From: Miltoncostaea sp050250915
Lineage (GTDB): Bacteria; Actinomycetota; Thermoleophilia; Miltoncostaeales; Miltoncostaeaceae
Length of the DNA: 64,000 bases
Assembly (NCBI GenBank): GCA_050250915.1
Contig: JBFWNT010000014.1
Coordinates: 1-64,000 of the forward strand
Reading direction: 5' to 3'
Below, piece by piece: positions 1-7,679 of the stretch (positions are counted from its first letter, which is position 1; every line of letters starts with the position of its first letter). The notes under the pieces are model-generated. The model was given only the letters and a program-made list of their open reading frames with translations. It did not search any database and was not told where the DNA came from. The translations under genes and the position numbers were made by a program.

Positions 1-2
1 CC

Positions 3-215
3 GCGCTCACCGCGCGGGCGCCTCGCCCGCGGCCGGGGTCGTACACGTGGCCGCTCGTGCGGGCGGAGGCGGAGCGGCGGTGGGCCGCCGGGGAGCCGCC
101 GCGGCGGGTCATCGACGAGCTCCGCGAACGCGAGGATCGCCGCCCCGGCCCGGCCCGCGCCCCCTCGGACGCCACCATGCGGCGGTGGTTCCGCCAGGGG
201 CGCTGGCGCGACGGC
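3..215 (+). other. Possible helix-turn-helix protein remnant at the left edge
   Basis: The forward frame from base 3 reads like a small DNA-binding domain: YTWPLVRAEAERRWAAGEPP, then an RVIDELRER helix and, about 25 residues on, TMRRWFRQGRW. That spacing of a basic helix and a W-containing recognition helix recalls terminase-small-subunit or resolvase-type HTH segments. The frame has no stop until 1577, so it would run straight through the next, well-supported gene. It is therefore either a decayed or frameshifted C-terminal piece of a gene that begins outside the window, or chance. No start or terminator supports it. The rest of 1-384 shows no other gene. Confidence 0.25.
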
Positions 216-337
216 GACGGCGGCTCAGGCACCCCGTCGGCGGCTCCGCCGCGCCCCGGTGACGGGAACGGCGAACGCCCGGTGACGGAGAGTCCTCACG
301 TTGGCCCCAGGACCACCGGTGACACGCATGTCGCACT

Positions 338-343
338 TAGCCT
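338..343 (+). promoter_or_regulatory. Candidate -10 element for the VOC/tatA unit
   Basis: TAGCCT at 338-343 fits the TANNNT -10 form seen repeatedly in this window. It would give a leader of about 35 nt ending in an AGGAGG ribosome site (374-379). It sits inside an imperfect inverted repeat: CATGTCGCAC at 328-337 faces GTGCGCGATGT at 346-356. This is a pattern match only. Confidence 0.35.
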
Positions 344-384
344 CGTGCGCGATGTCACATGCAATCCCGGATCAGGAGGCGCGC

Positions 385-1536
385 GTGAGCTCGACGATCG
401 ACCGGCGGGGATTCCTCGCCAAGTCCGCGGTGGCCGGCCTCGGGGCCACCACCGCCGGTGGCCTCGTCGCCGGCCCGGCGCTGGCGGCCAGAGGCACGGG
501 CCCGAAGGGCGACAAGCCCCTCGCCAGCGACCGCACGCTCGGCGGCAACATCAACAAGGTCCTCTTCATGATCATCAACGTCTCGGACCTGGACCGGGCC
601 GTCGAGTTCTACGAGAAGACCTATCCCGTCACGCGGGCCGAGACGCTCAACGGCCCGGCGCAGGCGTTCAAGGGCCTCGGCATCCGCCACGGCCAGTTCC
701 GCGGGCGGGTCATGCGCGACAGCCAGCCCTTCCGGGGCCGCGGCATCCTGCTGGTCCAATGGCTCAACCCGGGCCCCGTCGGCAAGCCGTACACCGAGGC
801 CAACAACGTCGGCTACTACCGTCATCACGCCAGCGCCTCGCGCACCGGCCTCAACGCCCAGTACGAGATCGCCCTCGCCAACGGCGGCCGCCCGTACGCG
901 CCGCCCTCCACGATCTTCGTGACCCCCACCGCCACGGTGAACGCGTTCGCGTTCCGCGACCCGGACGGGACCACGCTCGAGTGGGTCGGCCCCTACGACC
1001 CGAACCCGGCCGGCGCCCCCGACGCGCTGACCGCCTACAACAACAACTGCAACGACCTGCGCGTCTCGCACGCCTGGTACCGCGACATCCTGGGACTCAA
1101 CTTCACGAGCCGCCTCAACCCGATCCAGCCGCAGCCCTACGGCGTCGGCTCGCTCGGCGACAGCCTGAAGAACCCCGACGGCACGCCGTACACCGGCGAG
1201 ATCGACTACGACGCGACGATCCTCAGCCCGCGCGCCGACAGCCGCAACGCGATCGACCTGCTCGAGTGGCAGATGCCGCGGCCGTACGGCAAGCCCTACG
1301 GGAAGGCCAACAACCTCGGGACCGTCTCGATGGCCTTCGAGGTCAACAGCGTCGAGGACTGCTACGTGAAGCTGCAGCGCAGCCTCAAGAAGCCGTCCAA
1401 GCACCTCGTCGCCCCGCCCGAGACCTGGGACCTGGGCGACTACGGCCAGAAGAAGGTGCTCAACATCCTCGACCCGGACGGGGTGATGATCCAGTTCATC
1501 GAGATGGTCAAGAGCACCCAGCCCCAGCCGTCGTAG
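385..1536 (+). CDS. Tat-exported two-domain VOC (glyoxalase/dioxygenase superfamily) protein
   Basis: The 383-residue protein begins with a twin-arginine signal (STIDRRGFLAKSAVAGLGAT) followed by a hydrophobic stretch and an A-x-A site, so it should be folded in the cytoplasm and exported. Two vicinal-oxygen-chelate modules follow: one opens with VLFMIINVSDLDRAVEFYEK, the second with DLRVSHAWYRDILGL, and each ends in a DPDG turn (FRDPDGTTLEW; ILDPDGVMIQF). VOC proteins are metal-dependent dioxygenases, isomerases or resistance proteins; the substrate cannot be told here. GTG 385 was chosen because AGGAGG lies 5 nt upstream; a TTG at 301 would add residues ahead of the Tat motif. tatA follows 10 nt downstream. 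Confidence 0.88.
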   Translation: MSSTIDRRGFLAKSAVAGLGATTAGGLVAGPALAARGTGPKGDKPLASDRTLGGNINKVLFMIINVSDLDRAVEFYEKTYPVTRAETLNGPAQAFKGLGIRHGQFRGRVMRDSQPFRGRGILLVQWLNPGPVGKPYTEANNVGYYRHHASASRTGLNAQYEIALANGGRPYAPPSTIFVTPTATVNAFAFRDPDGTTLEWVGPYDPNPAGAPDALTAYNNNCNDLRVSHAWYRDILGLNFTSRLNPIQPQPYGVGSLGDSLKNPDGTPYTGEIDYDATILSPRADSRNAIDLLEWQMPRPYGKPYGKANNLGTVSMAFEVNSVEDCYVKLQRSLKKPSKHLVAPPETWDLGDYGQKKVLNILDPDGVMIQFIEMVKSTQPQPS

Positions 1537-1546
1537 GGGCCGGCCC

Positions 1547-1732
1547 GTGTTCGACATCTCACCCGTGCAGATCCTGATCGTCCTGGCGATCGCGCTGCTC
1601 ATCTTCGGGCCCAAGCGGCTCCCGGGGATGGGCCGCGACCTGGGCCGCGGGATCCGGGACTTCACGGGCGGCCTGACCGGCCGGCCGGACTCCGCTGAGC
1701 GCGCTCCCGACCAGGACCGCCCCTCGGCGTGA
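1547..1732 (+). CDS. tatA: Twin-arginine translocase subunit TatA/E
   Basis: This 61-residue protein has the TatA layout: one N-terminal membrane helix (residues about 6-20, QILIVLAIALLIFGPKRLPG), the conserved FGPKRLP hinge, an amphipathic helix (MGRDLGRGIRDF), and a short charged tail. TatA oligomers form the protein-conducting pore of the Tat pathway, which moves folded proteins across the membrane. It lies 10 nt after a gene for a Tat-signal protein, so the two are very likely co-transcribed. The tail is shorter than in most housekeeping TatA proteins, so this may be a dedicated or secondary copy. The start is GTG. Confidence 0.9.
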   Translation: MFDISPVQILIVLAIALLIFGPKRLPGMGRDLGRGIRDFTGGLTGRPDSAERAPDQDRPSA

Positions 1733-1741
1733 GCGGAGCGG

Positions 1742-1775
1742 GCACAGTCTCGCCGCGGACCCGGTGAGACTGTGC
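1742..1775. promoter_or_regulatory. 10-bp perfect inverted repeat between tatA and the LysR gene
   Basis: GCACAGTCTC at 1742-1751 and GAGACTGTGC at 1766-1775 are exact reverse complements with a 14-nt spacer. No T-run follows. A TAAATA (1785-1790) just to the right could be the -10 of the LysR gene, which would place the right arm over its -35 region. It may be an operator of the LysR protein or a hairpin terminator of tatA; the sequence does not decide. Confidence 0.5.
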
Positions 1776-1864
1776 TCATCCGCTGTAAATACGCGGTTTT
1801 CCGCCTTGTGGGCCCCACGACGGCGCCGACAGACTCGCCGGGACCCCGAGGAGGTGCTCGACCC

Positions 1865-2848
1865 GTGCGCGGCAGTCCCGGACCCGGTGGCGCGGCCGCG
1901 CCGACGATGGGTGAGCTGCGCGCCTTCGTCACGGTCGCGGAGGAGGGGCAGTTCCGCCGCGCCGCCCAGCGCCTGGGCGTGGCGCCGTCGCCGCTCTCGC
2001 AGACGATCCGTCGCCTGGAGGAGAAGGTGGGCGCCGAGCTGCTGGAGCGCGGTGCCGGCGGCGTGGGCCTCACCCCGGCGGGCGCACGGCTGCTGCCACG
2101 GGCGCTCGACATCCTGGAGCGGATCCGTGAGGCGCGGGTGGCGGTGGAGAACGCGTCGGCGCGCACGTCCGGGCCCTTCGCCGTGGGCATCGCCTCCAAC
2201 GGCTTCGCCGAGCTGACGGGGCCGATCCTGCGGACGTTCGCCGACGCCAACCCGCGCCTCACGCTCCGCGTGGTCGACGTCACGCCCGACCCCGCGACCT
2301 TCGTGCTCGACCGCTCCGTCGACGTCGCCCTGGTGCGGCCCCCCGTGATCGAGGGCACCGAGACCCGCCTGGTATGCCGCGACGTGGTCCACGAGGTGCG
2401 CGCCGCGATCCTTTCGCGCCGCCACCGGCTCGCGGAAGCCGAGTCGCTCTCGATCCTCGACCTGGCCGACGACCCCGTGGTGGCCGTCGCCCCCACCAAG
2501 GACTGGATCTGCGACTTCTGGGCCGCCGTGTCCGAGCGCGACGGCCGGCCGGTGCGCTTCGGCGTGGAGGCGTGGTCGGTGCCCGACGTGCTCGCCGGCG
2601 TCGGCTACCTCGACCACGTGATCACCTCGTTCCCGTCGCTGCTGCGCTTCTTCCGCGTGCCCGGCCTGGTGGCCGTTCCGCTCACCGACGTGTCGCCCGC
2701 CCCCATGTCGGTGCTCGCGCTCGCCGACGACCGGCGCCCCGTGGTGGCCGATTTCGAGGAGACCGTCCGTAACGTCTGCGCGCAACTCGTGGACCTCGTC
2801 CCGGGGGCCGTCATGGCCCCGGGGGTGGCCGAGCCGGCCGCTTTCTGA
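1865..2848 (+). CDS. LysR-family transcriptional regulator
   Basis: The 327-residue protein has the N-terminal winged helix of LysR regulators (MGELRAFVTVAEEGQFRRAA, then LGVAPSPLSQTIRRLEEKVG) and a periplasmic-binding-like effector domain (FAVGIASNGFAEL onward; LDRSVDVALVRPP). LysR proteins bind DNA as tetramers and respond to a small effector. GTG 1865 is preferred: GAGGAGGT (1848-1855) lies 9 nt upstream. An ATG at 1907 begins exactly at the HTH and is the alternative. A 12-bp stem downstream separates it from the ABC exporter, which may or may not be its target. Confidence 0.88.
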   Translation: MRGSPGPGGAAAPTMGELRAFVTVAEEGQFRRAAQRLGVAPSPLSQTIRRLEEKVGAELLERGAGGVGLTPAGARLLPRALDILERIREARVAVENASARTSGPFAVGIASNGFAELTGPILRTFADANPRLTLRVVDVTPDPATFVLDRSVDVALVRPPVIEGTETRLVCRDVVHEVRAAILSRRHRLAEAESLSILDLADDPVVAVAPTKDWICDFWAAVSERDGRPVRFGVEAWSVPDVLAGVGYLDHVITSFPSLLRFFRVPGLVAVPLTDVSPAPMSVLALADDRRPVVADFEETVRNVCAQLVDLVPGAVMAPGVAEPAAF

Positions 2849-2867
2849 GAGGGGCGTGAGAATTGCC

Positions 2868-2897
2868 GCCCGGGCGATGACTTCGCATCGCCCGGGC
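2868..2897 (+). terminator. Strong hairpin between the LysR gene and the ABC exporter
   Basis: GCCCGGGCGATG (2868-2879) pairs perfectly with CATCGCCCGGGC (2886-2897) around a 6-nt loop. No T-run follows, so it is a GC stem of the kind that often ends transcripts in high-GC bacteria, though it could also act as an operator in front of the exporter. Confidence 0.55.
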
Positions 2898-2933
2898 CGT
2901 CACCATCCCCGACAGCGAACGAGAGGGGGATGG

Positions 2934-3908
2934 ATGTCCACGGGGACACAGGGGCTGGCGATCGAGGCGGAGGGGCTCCGCCGGTCGTTCGGCGACACGC
3001 TCGCGGTGGCGGGCGTCGACCTGGCGGTACCGGCCGGCACCGTCTACGGCGTGCTGGGCCCGAACGGGGCCGGCAAGACGACCACGATCCGGATGCTCGC
3101 CACGTTGCTCCAGCCCGACGGCGGCTCCGCCCGGGTGCTGGGGCACGACATCGTCACCGAGGCCGACGCCGTGCGGGCGCAGGTGAGCCTGACCGGGCAG
3201 CTCGCGTCGGTCGACGAGGACCTGACGGGGCGCGAGAACCTGATCCTGATCGGCCTGCTGTCGGGCCTGCGGCGTCGCGAGGCCCGCGGGCGGGCGGGCG
3301 AGCTGCTCACCGCCTTCGGGTTGGAGGCGGCGGGCGGCCGGCTGGTGAAGACCTACTCGGGCGGCATGCGCCGCCGGCTCGACATCGCCGCCAGCATCGT
3401 GGTGACGCCGCGGCTGATGTTCCTGGACGAGCCCACCACCGGGCTCGACCCGCGCTCCCGCAACGGGGTGTGGGACATCGTCCGCGCGCTCGTCGCGGGC
3501 GGCACCACCATCCTGCTGTGCACCCAGTACCTCGACGAGGCCGACCAGCTCGCCGACCGCATCGCGGTCATCGACACCGGCCGCGTCATCGCCGAGGGGA
3601 CCCCCGGCGAGCTGAAGGCGTCGGTGGGCATGGGCACGATCCACGTCCGCGTGGTCGACCCGGCCGACCGCCCGGCGGCGACCGGCGTGCTGGAGCGGGT
3701 GCTCGGCGACGCCCAGGTGGCGGCCGACCCGGCGGGCCTGTCGGCGGCGTGCGACGACCCCGCCCGCGCCGCCGAGGCGCTCGCCGCCCTGGCCGGCGCG
3801 GGCGTGGCGGTGTCGGAGTTCGCCCTCGGCAGCCCCAGCCTGGACGAGGTGTTCCTGGCGCTCACCGGCCACCCCGCGGAGGAGATCGACGACGAGGAGG
3901 CGGCATGA
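2934..3908 (+). CDS. ABC transporter ATP-binding protein, DrrA (daunorubicin resistance) family
   Basis: The 324-residue ATPase has Walker A GPNGAGKTTT (residues about 42-51), Q-loop region LTGQLASVDEDLTGREN, signature YSGGMRRRLD, Walker B LMFLDEPTTGLD and the DrrA-typical CTQYLDEADQLADR in which Gln replaces the usual H-loop His. A C-terminal regulatory domain ends in SPSLDEVFLALTGHPAEE, characteristic of DrrA. It powers efflux of a drug or lipid through the permease encoded next, with which it overlaps by 4 nt. ATG 2934 follows a GAGAGGGGG ribosome site. The substrate is not evident; no biosynthetic cluster is nearby. Confidence 0.93.
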   Translation: MSTGTQGLAIEAEGLRRSFGDTLAVAGVDLAVPAGTVYGVLGPNGAGKTTTIRMLATLLQPDGGSARVLGHDIVTEADAVRAQVSLTGQLASVDEDLTGRENLILIGLLSGLRRREARGRAGELLTAFGLEAAGGRLVKTYSGGMRRRLDIAASIVVTPRLMFLDEPTTGLDPRSRNGVWDIVRALVAGGTTILLCTQYLDEADQLADRIAVIDTGRVIAEGTPGELKASVGMGTIHVRVVDPADRPAATGVLERVLGDAQVAADPAGLSAACDDPARAAEALAALAGAGVAVSEFALGSPSLDEVFLALTGHPAEEIDDEEAA

Positions 3909-4744
3909 CCACGACGCGCCCCGGTCAGGCCGGCACCGACGAGGCCGCCATCCTCACGGCCGTCTCGTCGCGCCCCCGCCCCGCTCCGCCGAGCCCGCTC
4001 CAGGCCGTTATGGCCTTCGGGTGGCGCGGCGTGCTGAAGATCAAGCACGTGCCGGAGCAGCTGCTCGACTCCACGGTCACGCCGGTGCTGTTCACGCTGA
4101 TGTTCACCTACATCTTCGGCGGCGCCATCGCCGGCGACACGAGCGAGTACCTCGACTACATCCTCCCCGGCGTCCTGGTGATGTCGACGCTGTTCACCAC
4201 CGTCTACTCGGGCGTGGCGATCAGCACCGACCGCACCAAGGGCGTGACCGACCGCTTCCTGTCGCTGCCCATCTGGCGGCCGTCGCCGCTGATCGGCTCG
4301 CTGCTGGGCGACGGCGTGCGCTACCTGGTCACCGCGATCGTGGTGGTGGCCGTGGGGCTCGCGCTGGGCTTCCGCCCCGACGGCGGCGCCGGCGGGGTGG
4401 CCGCGGCGATGGCGCTCACCATCGGCTTCAGCTTCGCCCTGGCGTGGGTGTTCACCACCGTCGGCCTGCTGATGCGGACGCCGAGCGCCGTGCTGAACGG
4501 CGGCTTCATGGTGCTGTTCCCCCTCACGTTCCTGAGCAACGTGTTCGTGGAGCCGGACACGCTGCCGGCGCCGCTCGAGGCGTTCGTGAACGCGAACCCG
4601 ATCTCGGTGCTCGTCACGGCGTGCCGCGGCCTGATGGCGGGGTCGCCCGACAGCACCGACATCCTCATCGTCCTGGCCGTCGCGGCCGGGCTGATCGCGA
4701 TCTTCGCGCCCATCACGTCCCGCCTGTACCGCCGGCCGGCCTGA
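3905..4744 (+). CDS. ABC-2 type permease, DrrB family
   Basis: The 279-residue protein has about six membrane helices in the ABC-2 layout: an N-terminal cytoplasmic tail, TPVLFTLMFTYIFGG, ILPGVLVMSTLFTTVYSGVA, and the conserved cytoplasmic loop with TKGVTDRFLSLPI that contacts the ATPase. NPISVLVTACRGLM near the C-terminus is typical of DrrB-like exporters. ATG overlaps the stop of the ATPase gene (ATGA, 3905-3908), so the two are translationally coupled and form one exporter. Confidence 0.92.
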   Translation: MTTTRPGQAGTDEAAILTAVSSRPRPAPPSPLQAVMAFGWRGVLKIKHVPEQLLDSTVTPVLFTLMFTYIFGGAIAGDTSEYLDYILPGVLVMSTLFTTVYSGVAISTDRTKGVTDRFLSLPIWRPSPLIGSLLGDGVRYLVTAIVVVAVGLALGFRPDGGAGGVAAAMALTIGFSFALAWVFTTVGLLMRTPSAVLNGGFMVLFPLTFLSNVFVEPDTLPAPLEAFVNANPISVLVTACRGLMAGSPDSTDILIVLAVAAGLIAIFAPITSRLYRRPA

Positions 4745-4786
4745 CGCCGGGGCCCCACAGGACGCTCACAGCCGGCTCCCATCGGG

Positions 4787-4833
4787 CCTCCATCGGCCGC
4801 GTCTACCGTCACCGGGGACGCGACCGATGGAGG
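4787..4833 (+). promoter_or_regulatory. 17-bp dyad enclosing the -10 element and reaching the ribosome site of the dioxygenase-like gene
   Basis: CCTCCATCGGCCGCGTC (4787-4803) and GACGCGACCGATGGAGG (4817-4833) are reverse complements at 16 of 17 positions. The 13-nt spacer holds TACCGT (4804-4809), a good -10 element. The right arm also contains the GGAGG of the ribosome site for ATG 4841. If transcription starts just after the -10 element the dyad acts on DNA as an operator; if it starts further upstream the same sequence would hide the ribosome site in a hairpin. Confidence 0.7.
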
Positions 4834-4840
4834 ACGACCG

Positions 4841-5683
4841 ATGACGACGCAGCGCACCCGGCAGGTCGTGGAGGAGGACGGCCACGCCCACGACGCCGGC
4901 CTCTCGCTGGACCTGCCGACCATGCTCACGCGCCGCCGCGCACTGGGCCTCGCGGCCCTCGGCGGGCTCACCACGATCCTGGCCGCCTGCGGCTCGGGCG
5001 ACGGCGACGCGGCGGGCGCGACCACCGCGACGTCCACCACCGCGACGAGCGACGCGTCGGTGGCCGAGGTGCCGGAGGAGACGGCGGGGCCGTACCCGGC
5101 GGATGGGTCCAACGGCGTCAACGTGCTCACCCGGAGCGGCATCGTGCGCTCCGACATCACCCGCAGCTTCGGCACCGGCTCGGCGGTCGCCGAGGGCGTC
5201 CCGCTGACCATCGCGATGACCGTGCTCGACGTGCAGGCGGGCGGCACCCCGGTCGCGGGGGCGGCGGTGTACGCGTGGCACTGCGACCGCGAGGGCCGCT
5301 ACTCGCTCTACGACAGCAGCCTGACGAACGAGGACTACCTGCGCGGCGTGCAGGAGACGGACGCCTCGGGGACGGTCACGTTCCGCAGCATCTTCCCCGC
5401 GGCCTACTCGGGCCGGTGGCCGCACATCCACTTCGAGGTCTACCCGAGCCTGGCCGAGGCGACGGCGGCCGGATCGAAGCTGGTGACGTCCCAGATCGCC
5501 ATGCCCGAGGACGCCTGCGACGCGGTCTACGCCACCTCCGGCTACGAGCAGAGCGTCACCAACCTGGCGCAGACCTCCCTGGCCACCGACATGGTGTTCG
5601 CCGACGGGTACTCCACCCAGCTCGGCACCGTGACCGGGTCCACCGGGTCCGGGATGACCGTCTCGCTGAACGTCGGCGTGTAA
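4841..5683 (+). CDS. Exported intradiol ring-cleavage dioxygenase-like lipoprotein
   Basis: The 280-residue protein has an RRRALGLAALGG signal (Tat-like arginines) followed by a lipobox (ILAAC-G), so it should be a lipid-anchored exported protein. After a Thr/Ala-rich linker it shows the intradiol dioxygenase core: EETAGPYPADGSN, VYAWHCDREGRYSLYD (iron Tyr) and FPAAYSGRWPHIHFEVY with the second Tyr and the His-x-His iron ligands. Cytoplasmic relatives open catechol or protocatechuate rings; exported forms like this are common in actinobacteria and fungi and their substrates are mostly unknown. GGAGGA lies 6 nt upstream of ATG. The kinase gene starts 11 nt downstream. Confidence 0.85.
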   Translation: MTTQRTRQVVEEDGHAHDAGLSLDLPTMLTRRRALGLAALGGLTTILAACGSGDGDAAGATTATSTTATSDASVAEVPEETAGPYPADGSNGVNVLTRSGIVRSDITRSFGTGSAVAEGVPLTIAMTVLDVQAGGTPVAGAAVYAWHCDREGRYSLYDSSLTNEDYLRGVQETDASGTVTFRSIFPAAYSGRWPHIHFEVYPSLAEATAAGSKLVTSQIAMPEDACDAVYATSGYEQSVTNLAQTSLATDMVFADGYSTQLGTVTGSTGSGMTVSLNVGV

Positions 5684-5694
5684 CCATCCCCGCC

Positions 5695-6999
5695 GTGGAC
5701 GGCGGGCGGGCATCGGTACGGGGGGCGGTCGCGCGGTACGCGATCGCCGGGCTGGTGGCGCTGGCCGTGGTCGCCGTCGCCGGCGCCCTGGTGCTGGACC
5801 GGGTGTCGGAGGACGAGGCGGTCGAGGAGGCGCGGCGCCTGGCCACCCTCGCCGGCCGCGGGGTGGTGGAGCCGGCGCTCACCGACGGTGTCCTGGCCGG
5901 GGATCCGCAGGCCCTGGACGGCCTGGACACGGTGGTGCAGGAGCGGGTGCTCAGCGACGACGTGGTGCGGGTGAAGGTGTGGACCCGCGACGGGCGGATC
6001 GCCTACTCCGACGAGCCGCGCCTCATCGGCGCGCGGTACCGGCTCGGGGCGGAGGAGCAGGCGGCCTTCGCGAGCGGCGACACCGAGGCCGAGGTGGCCG
6101 ACCTGTCGAAGCCCGAGAACCGCTACGAGCGCGACGAGGGCTCGCTGCTGGAGGTGTACCTCCCCATCCGGACGCCCGCCGGGGAGCCGGCCCTGTTCGA
6201 GCTCTACCGGCGCGAGTCGGCGGTGGCGGCGAGCGGGCGCGACCTGCTGGTGGCGATCGCCCCCGTGCTGGTCGGCGGGCTGCTGCTGCTGTGGCTCATC
6301 CAGTTGCCGCTGGCGTGGCGCGGGGCCCGGCGCCTGGAGGCCGGCGCGCGCGACCGGGAGCGTCTGCTGGAGGCGGCCCTGGAGTCGTCGGCCGTCGAGC
6401 GCCGGCGGGTGGCGGCCGACCTGCACGACGGCCCCGTCCAGAGCCTCGCCGGCCTCTCGTACGGCCTGGCCGCCGCCGCCCAGCGGGCACCGGAGGGCAC
6501 CGACCCCGCGACCGTCGACGCGCTCCGCGACGGGGCCGAGGCCGCCCGCGAGGGCATCCGGCGCCTGCGCGCCGCGGTGGTCGACATCAACCCGGGCCGC
6601 CTGCACGACGAGGGCCTGGCGGCGGCGCTCGACGACCTGGCCGCGCCGCTGCGCGCGCGCGGCGTGGAGGTCCAGGTGGACGTCCCCGCCGACCTGGTGC
6701 TCCCCGAGGGCGCCGAGCAGCTCCTGTACCGGGCCGCCGGCGAGGCGCTGCGCAACGTCGCCGCCCACGCGGACGCCGCGAACGTGGCCGTGCGCGTCGC
6801 GCGCGACGACGGGCGCGCCCGGCTCACGGTGCGCGACGACGGGCACGGCTTCGACGCCGACACCCGGGCCCGCCGCACCGAGGAGGGGCACCTGGGCCTC
6901 GCGCTGCTGGAGGATCTGGCCGCGCACCTCGGAGGGCGCGCCGACGTTCGGTCGGCGCCGGGCGAGGGGACCGTGGTCGAGCTGGAGGTGCCGGCGTGA
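5695..6999 (+). CDS. NarL-type sensor histidine kinase
   Basis: The 434-residue protein has two membrane helices (about residues 13-35 and 182-202) flanking an extracytoplasmic sensor domain, then a HisKA_3 dimerisation domain with ERRRVAADLHDGPVQSLAGL, in which His-244 should be autophosphorylated, and a HATPase_c domain (EALRNVAAHADAANV N-box; DDGHGFD G1 box; GLALLEDLA). Such kinases phosphorylate LuxR-type response regulators; its partner is encoded next with a 4-nt overlap. GTG 5695 is the first start after the upstream stop, but no clear ribosome site precedes it. The stimulus is unknown. Confidence 0.9.
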   Translation: MDGGRASVRGAVARYAIAGLVALAVVAVAGALVLDRVSEDEAVEEARRLATLAGRGVVEPALTDGVLAGDPQALDGLDTVVQERVLSDDVVRVKVWTRDGRIAYSDEPRLIGARYRLGAEEQAAFASGDTEAEVADLSKPENRYERDEGSLLEVYLPIRTPAGEPALFELYRRESAVAASGRDLLVAIAPVLVGGLLLLWLIQLPLAWRGARRLEAGARDRERLLEAALESSAVERRRVAADLHDGPVQSLAGLSYGLAAAAQRAPEGTDPATVDALRDGAEAAREGIRRLRAAVVDINPGRLHDEGLAAALDDLAAPLRARGVEVQVDVPADLVLPEGAEQLLYRAAGEALRNVAAHADAANVAVRVARDDGRARLTVRDDGHGFDADTRARRTEEGHLGLALLEDLAAHLGGRADVRSAPGEGTVVELEVPA

Positions 7000-7631
7000 T
7001 CCGGGTGGTGGTGTGCGACGACCACGCCGTCGTGCGTGCCGGGCTGGGGCAGCTGATCGGCACCTTCGAGGGCGTGGAGGTCACCGGCACGGCGGGGTCG
7101 GCCGAGGAGGCCCTGGCGCTGGTGGCCGGCGCCGGCGCGGACGTGGTGCTGATGGACCTGGAGATGCCGGGCACCGACGGGATCGCCGCCACCCGGGCGC
7201 TCCGCGCCGCCCACCCGGCCGCCGCCGTGGTGATCCTGACGTCGTTCAACGACCGCGCCCGCATCCTGGCGGCGACCGACGCGGGCGCGATCGGCTACCT
7301 GCTGAAGGACGCGAGTCCCGACGACCTGGAGCGCGGCATCCGCGCCGCGGCGCGCGGGGAGTCCCCGCTCGACCCCCGGGCCGCCGGCGCGCTGCTGGGG
7401 CGCGAGCGGCCCGCCGACGAGGCGGGCGGGCTGTCGCCCCGCGAGCGGGAGGTGCTGGCGCTGGTGGCGCAGGGGATGCCCAACAAGCTCATCGCCCGCC
7501 GCCTCGGCATCAGCGAGAAGACCGTGAAGGCGCACCTGACGAGCGTGTTCCGCACGATCGGGGTCGACGACCGCACCCAGGCCGCGGTGTGGGCGATGCG
7601 CAACGGCGTGGCCGAGCCCCCGGGGTCCTAG
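6996..7631 (+). CDS. NarL/FixJ-family response regulator
   Basis: The 211-residue protein has a receiver domain (CDDHAVVRAGL, phospho-acceptor Asp-54 in VVLMDLEMPG, Thr in VVILTSFND, Lys in YLLKDAS) and a C-terminal LuxR helix-turn-helix (LSPREREVLALVAQGMPNKL, ISEKTVKAHLTSVF). GTG 6996 overlaps the kinase stop. The two genes downstream encode related secreted proteins and are the natural candidates for its targets. Confidence 0.93.
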   Translation: MIRVVVCDDHAVVRAGLGQLIGTFEGVEVTGTAGSAEEALALVAGAGADVVLMDLEMPGTDGIAATRALRAAHPAAAVVILTSFNDRARILAATDAGAIGYLLKDASPDDLERGIRAAARGESPLDPRAAGALLGRERPADEAGGLSPREREVLALVAQGMPNKLIARRLGISEKTVKAHLTSVFRTIGVDDRTQAAVWAMRNGVAEPPGS

Positions 7632-7649
7632 GACCAACGTCCGATTGCG
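7619..7649 (+). repeat. Copy 1 of a 31-nt duplicated element (second copy at 8087-8117)
   Basis: This block spans the last codons (P-G-S-stop) of the response regulator and the bases after it. It matches 8087-8117 at 26 of 31 positions, including CCCGGGGTC, TAGGACC and ATTGCG. The two copies stand in front of the two paralogous secreted-protein genes, so they may be control sites carried along in a duplication, or binding sites for the response regulator. Confidence 0.55.
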
Positions 7650-7679
7650 GGGCCCCCGCCCCGCCCCGATCCTCGGTCG

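Noticed and set aside
57..1577. 506-codon open frame overlapping the Tat-VOC gene
   Set aside because: Beyond about residue 55 it is Arg/Pro-rich shadow sequence of the VOC gene, which has a signal peptide, two domains and a ribosome site.
355..2499. Very long reverse frames over the first 2.5 kb and similar long frames elsewhere
   Set aside because: High-GC DNA keeps the complementary frame open; these peptides are rich in Arg, Ala, Gly, Val and His repeats and oppose well-supported genes.
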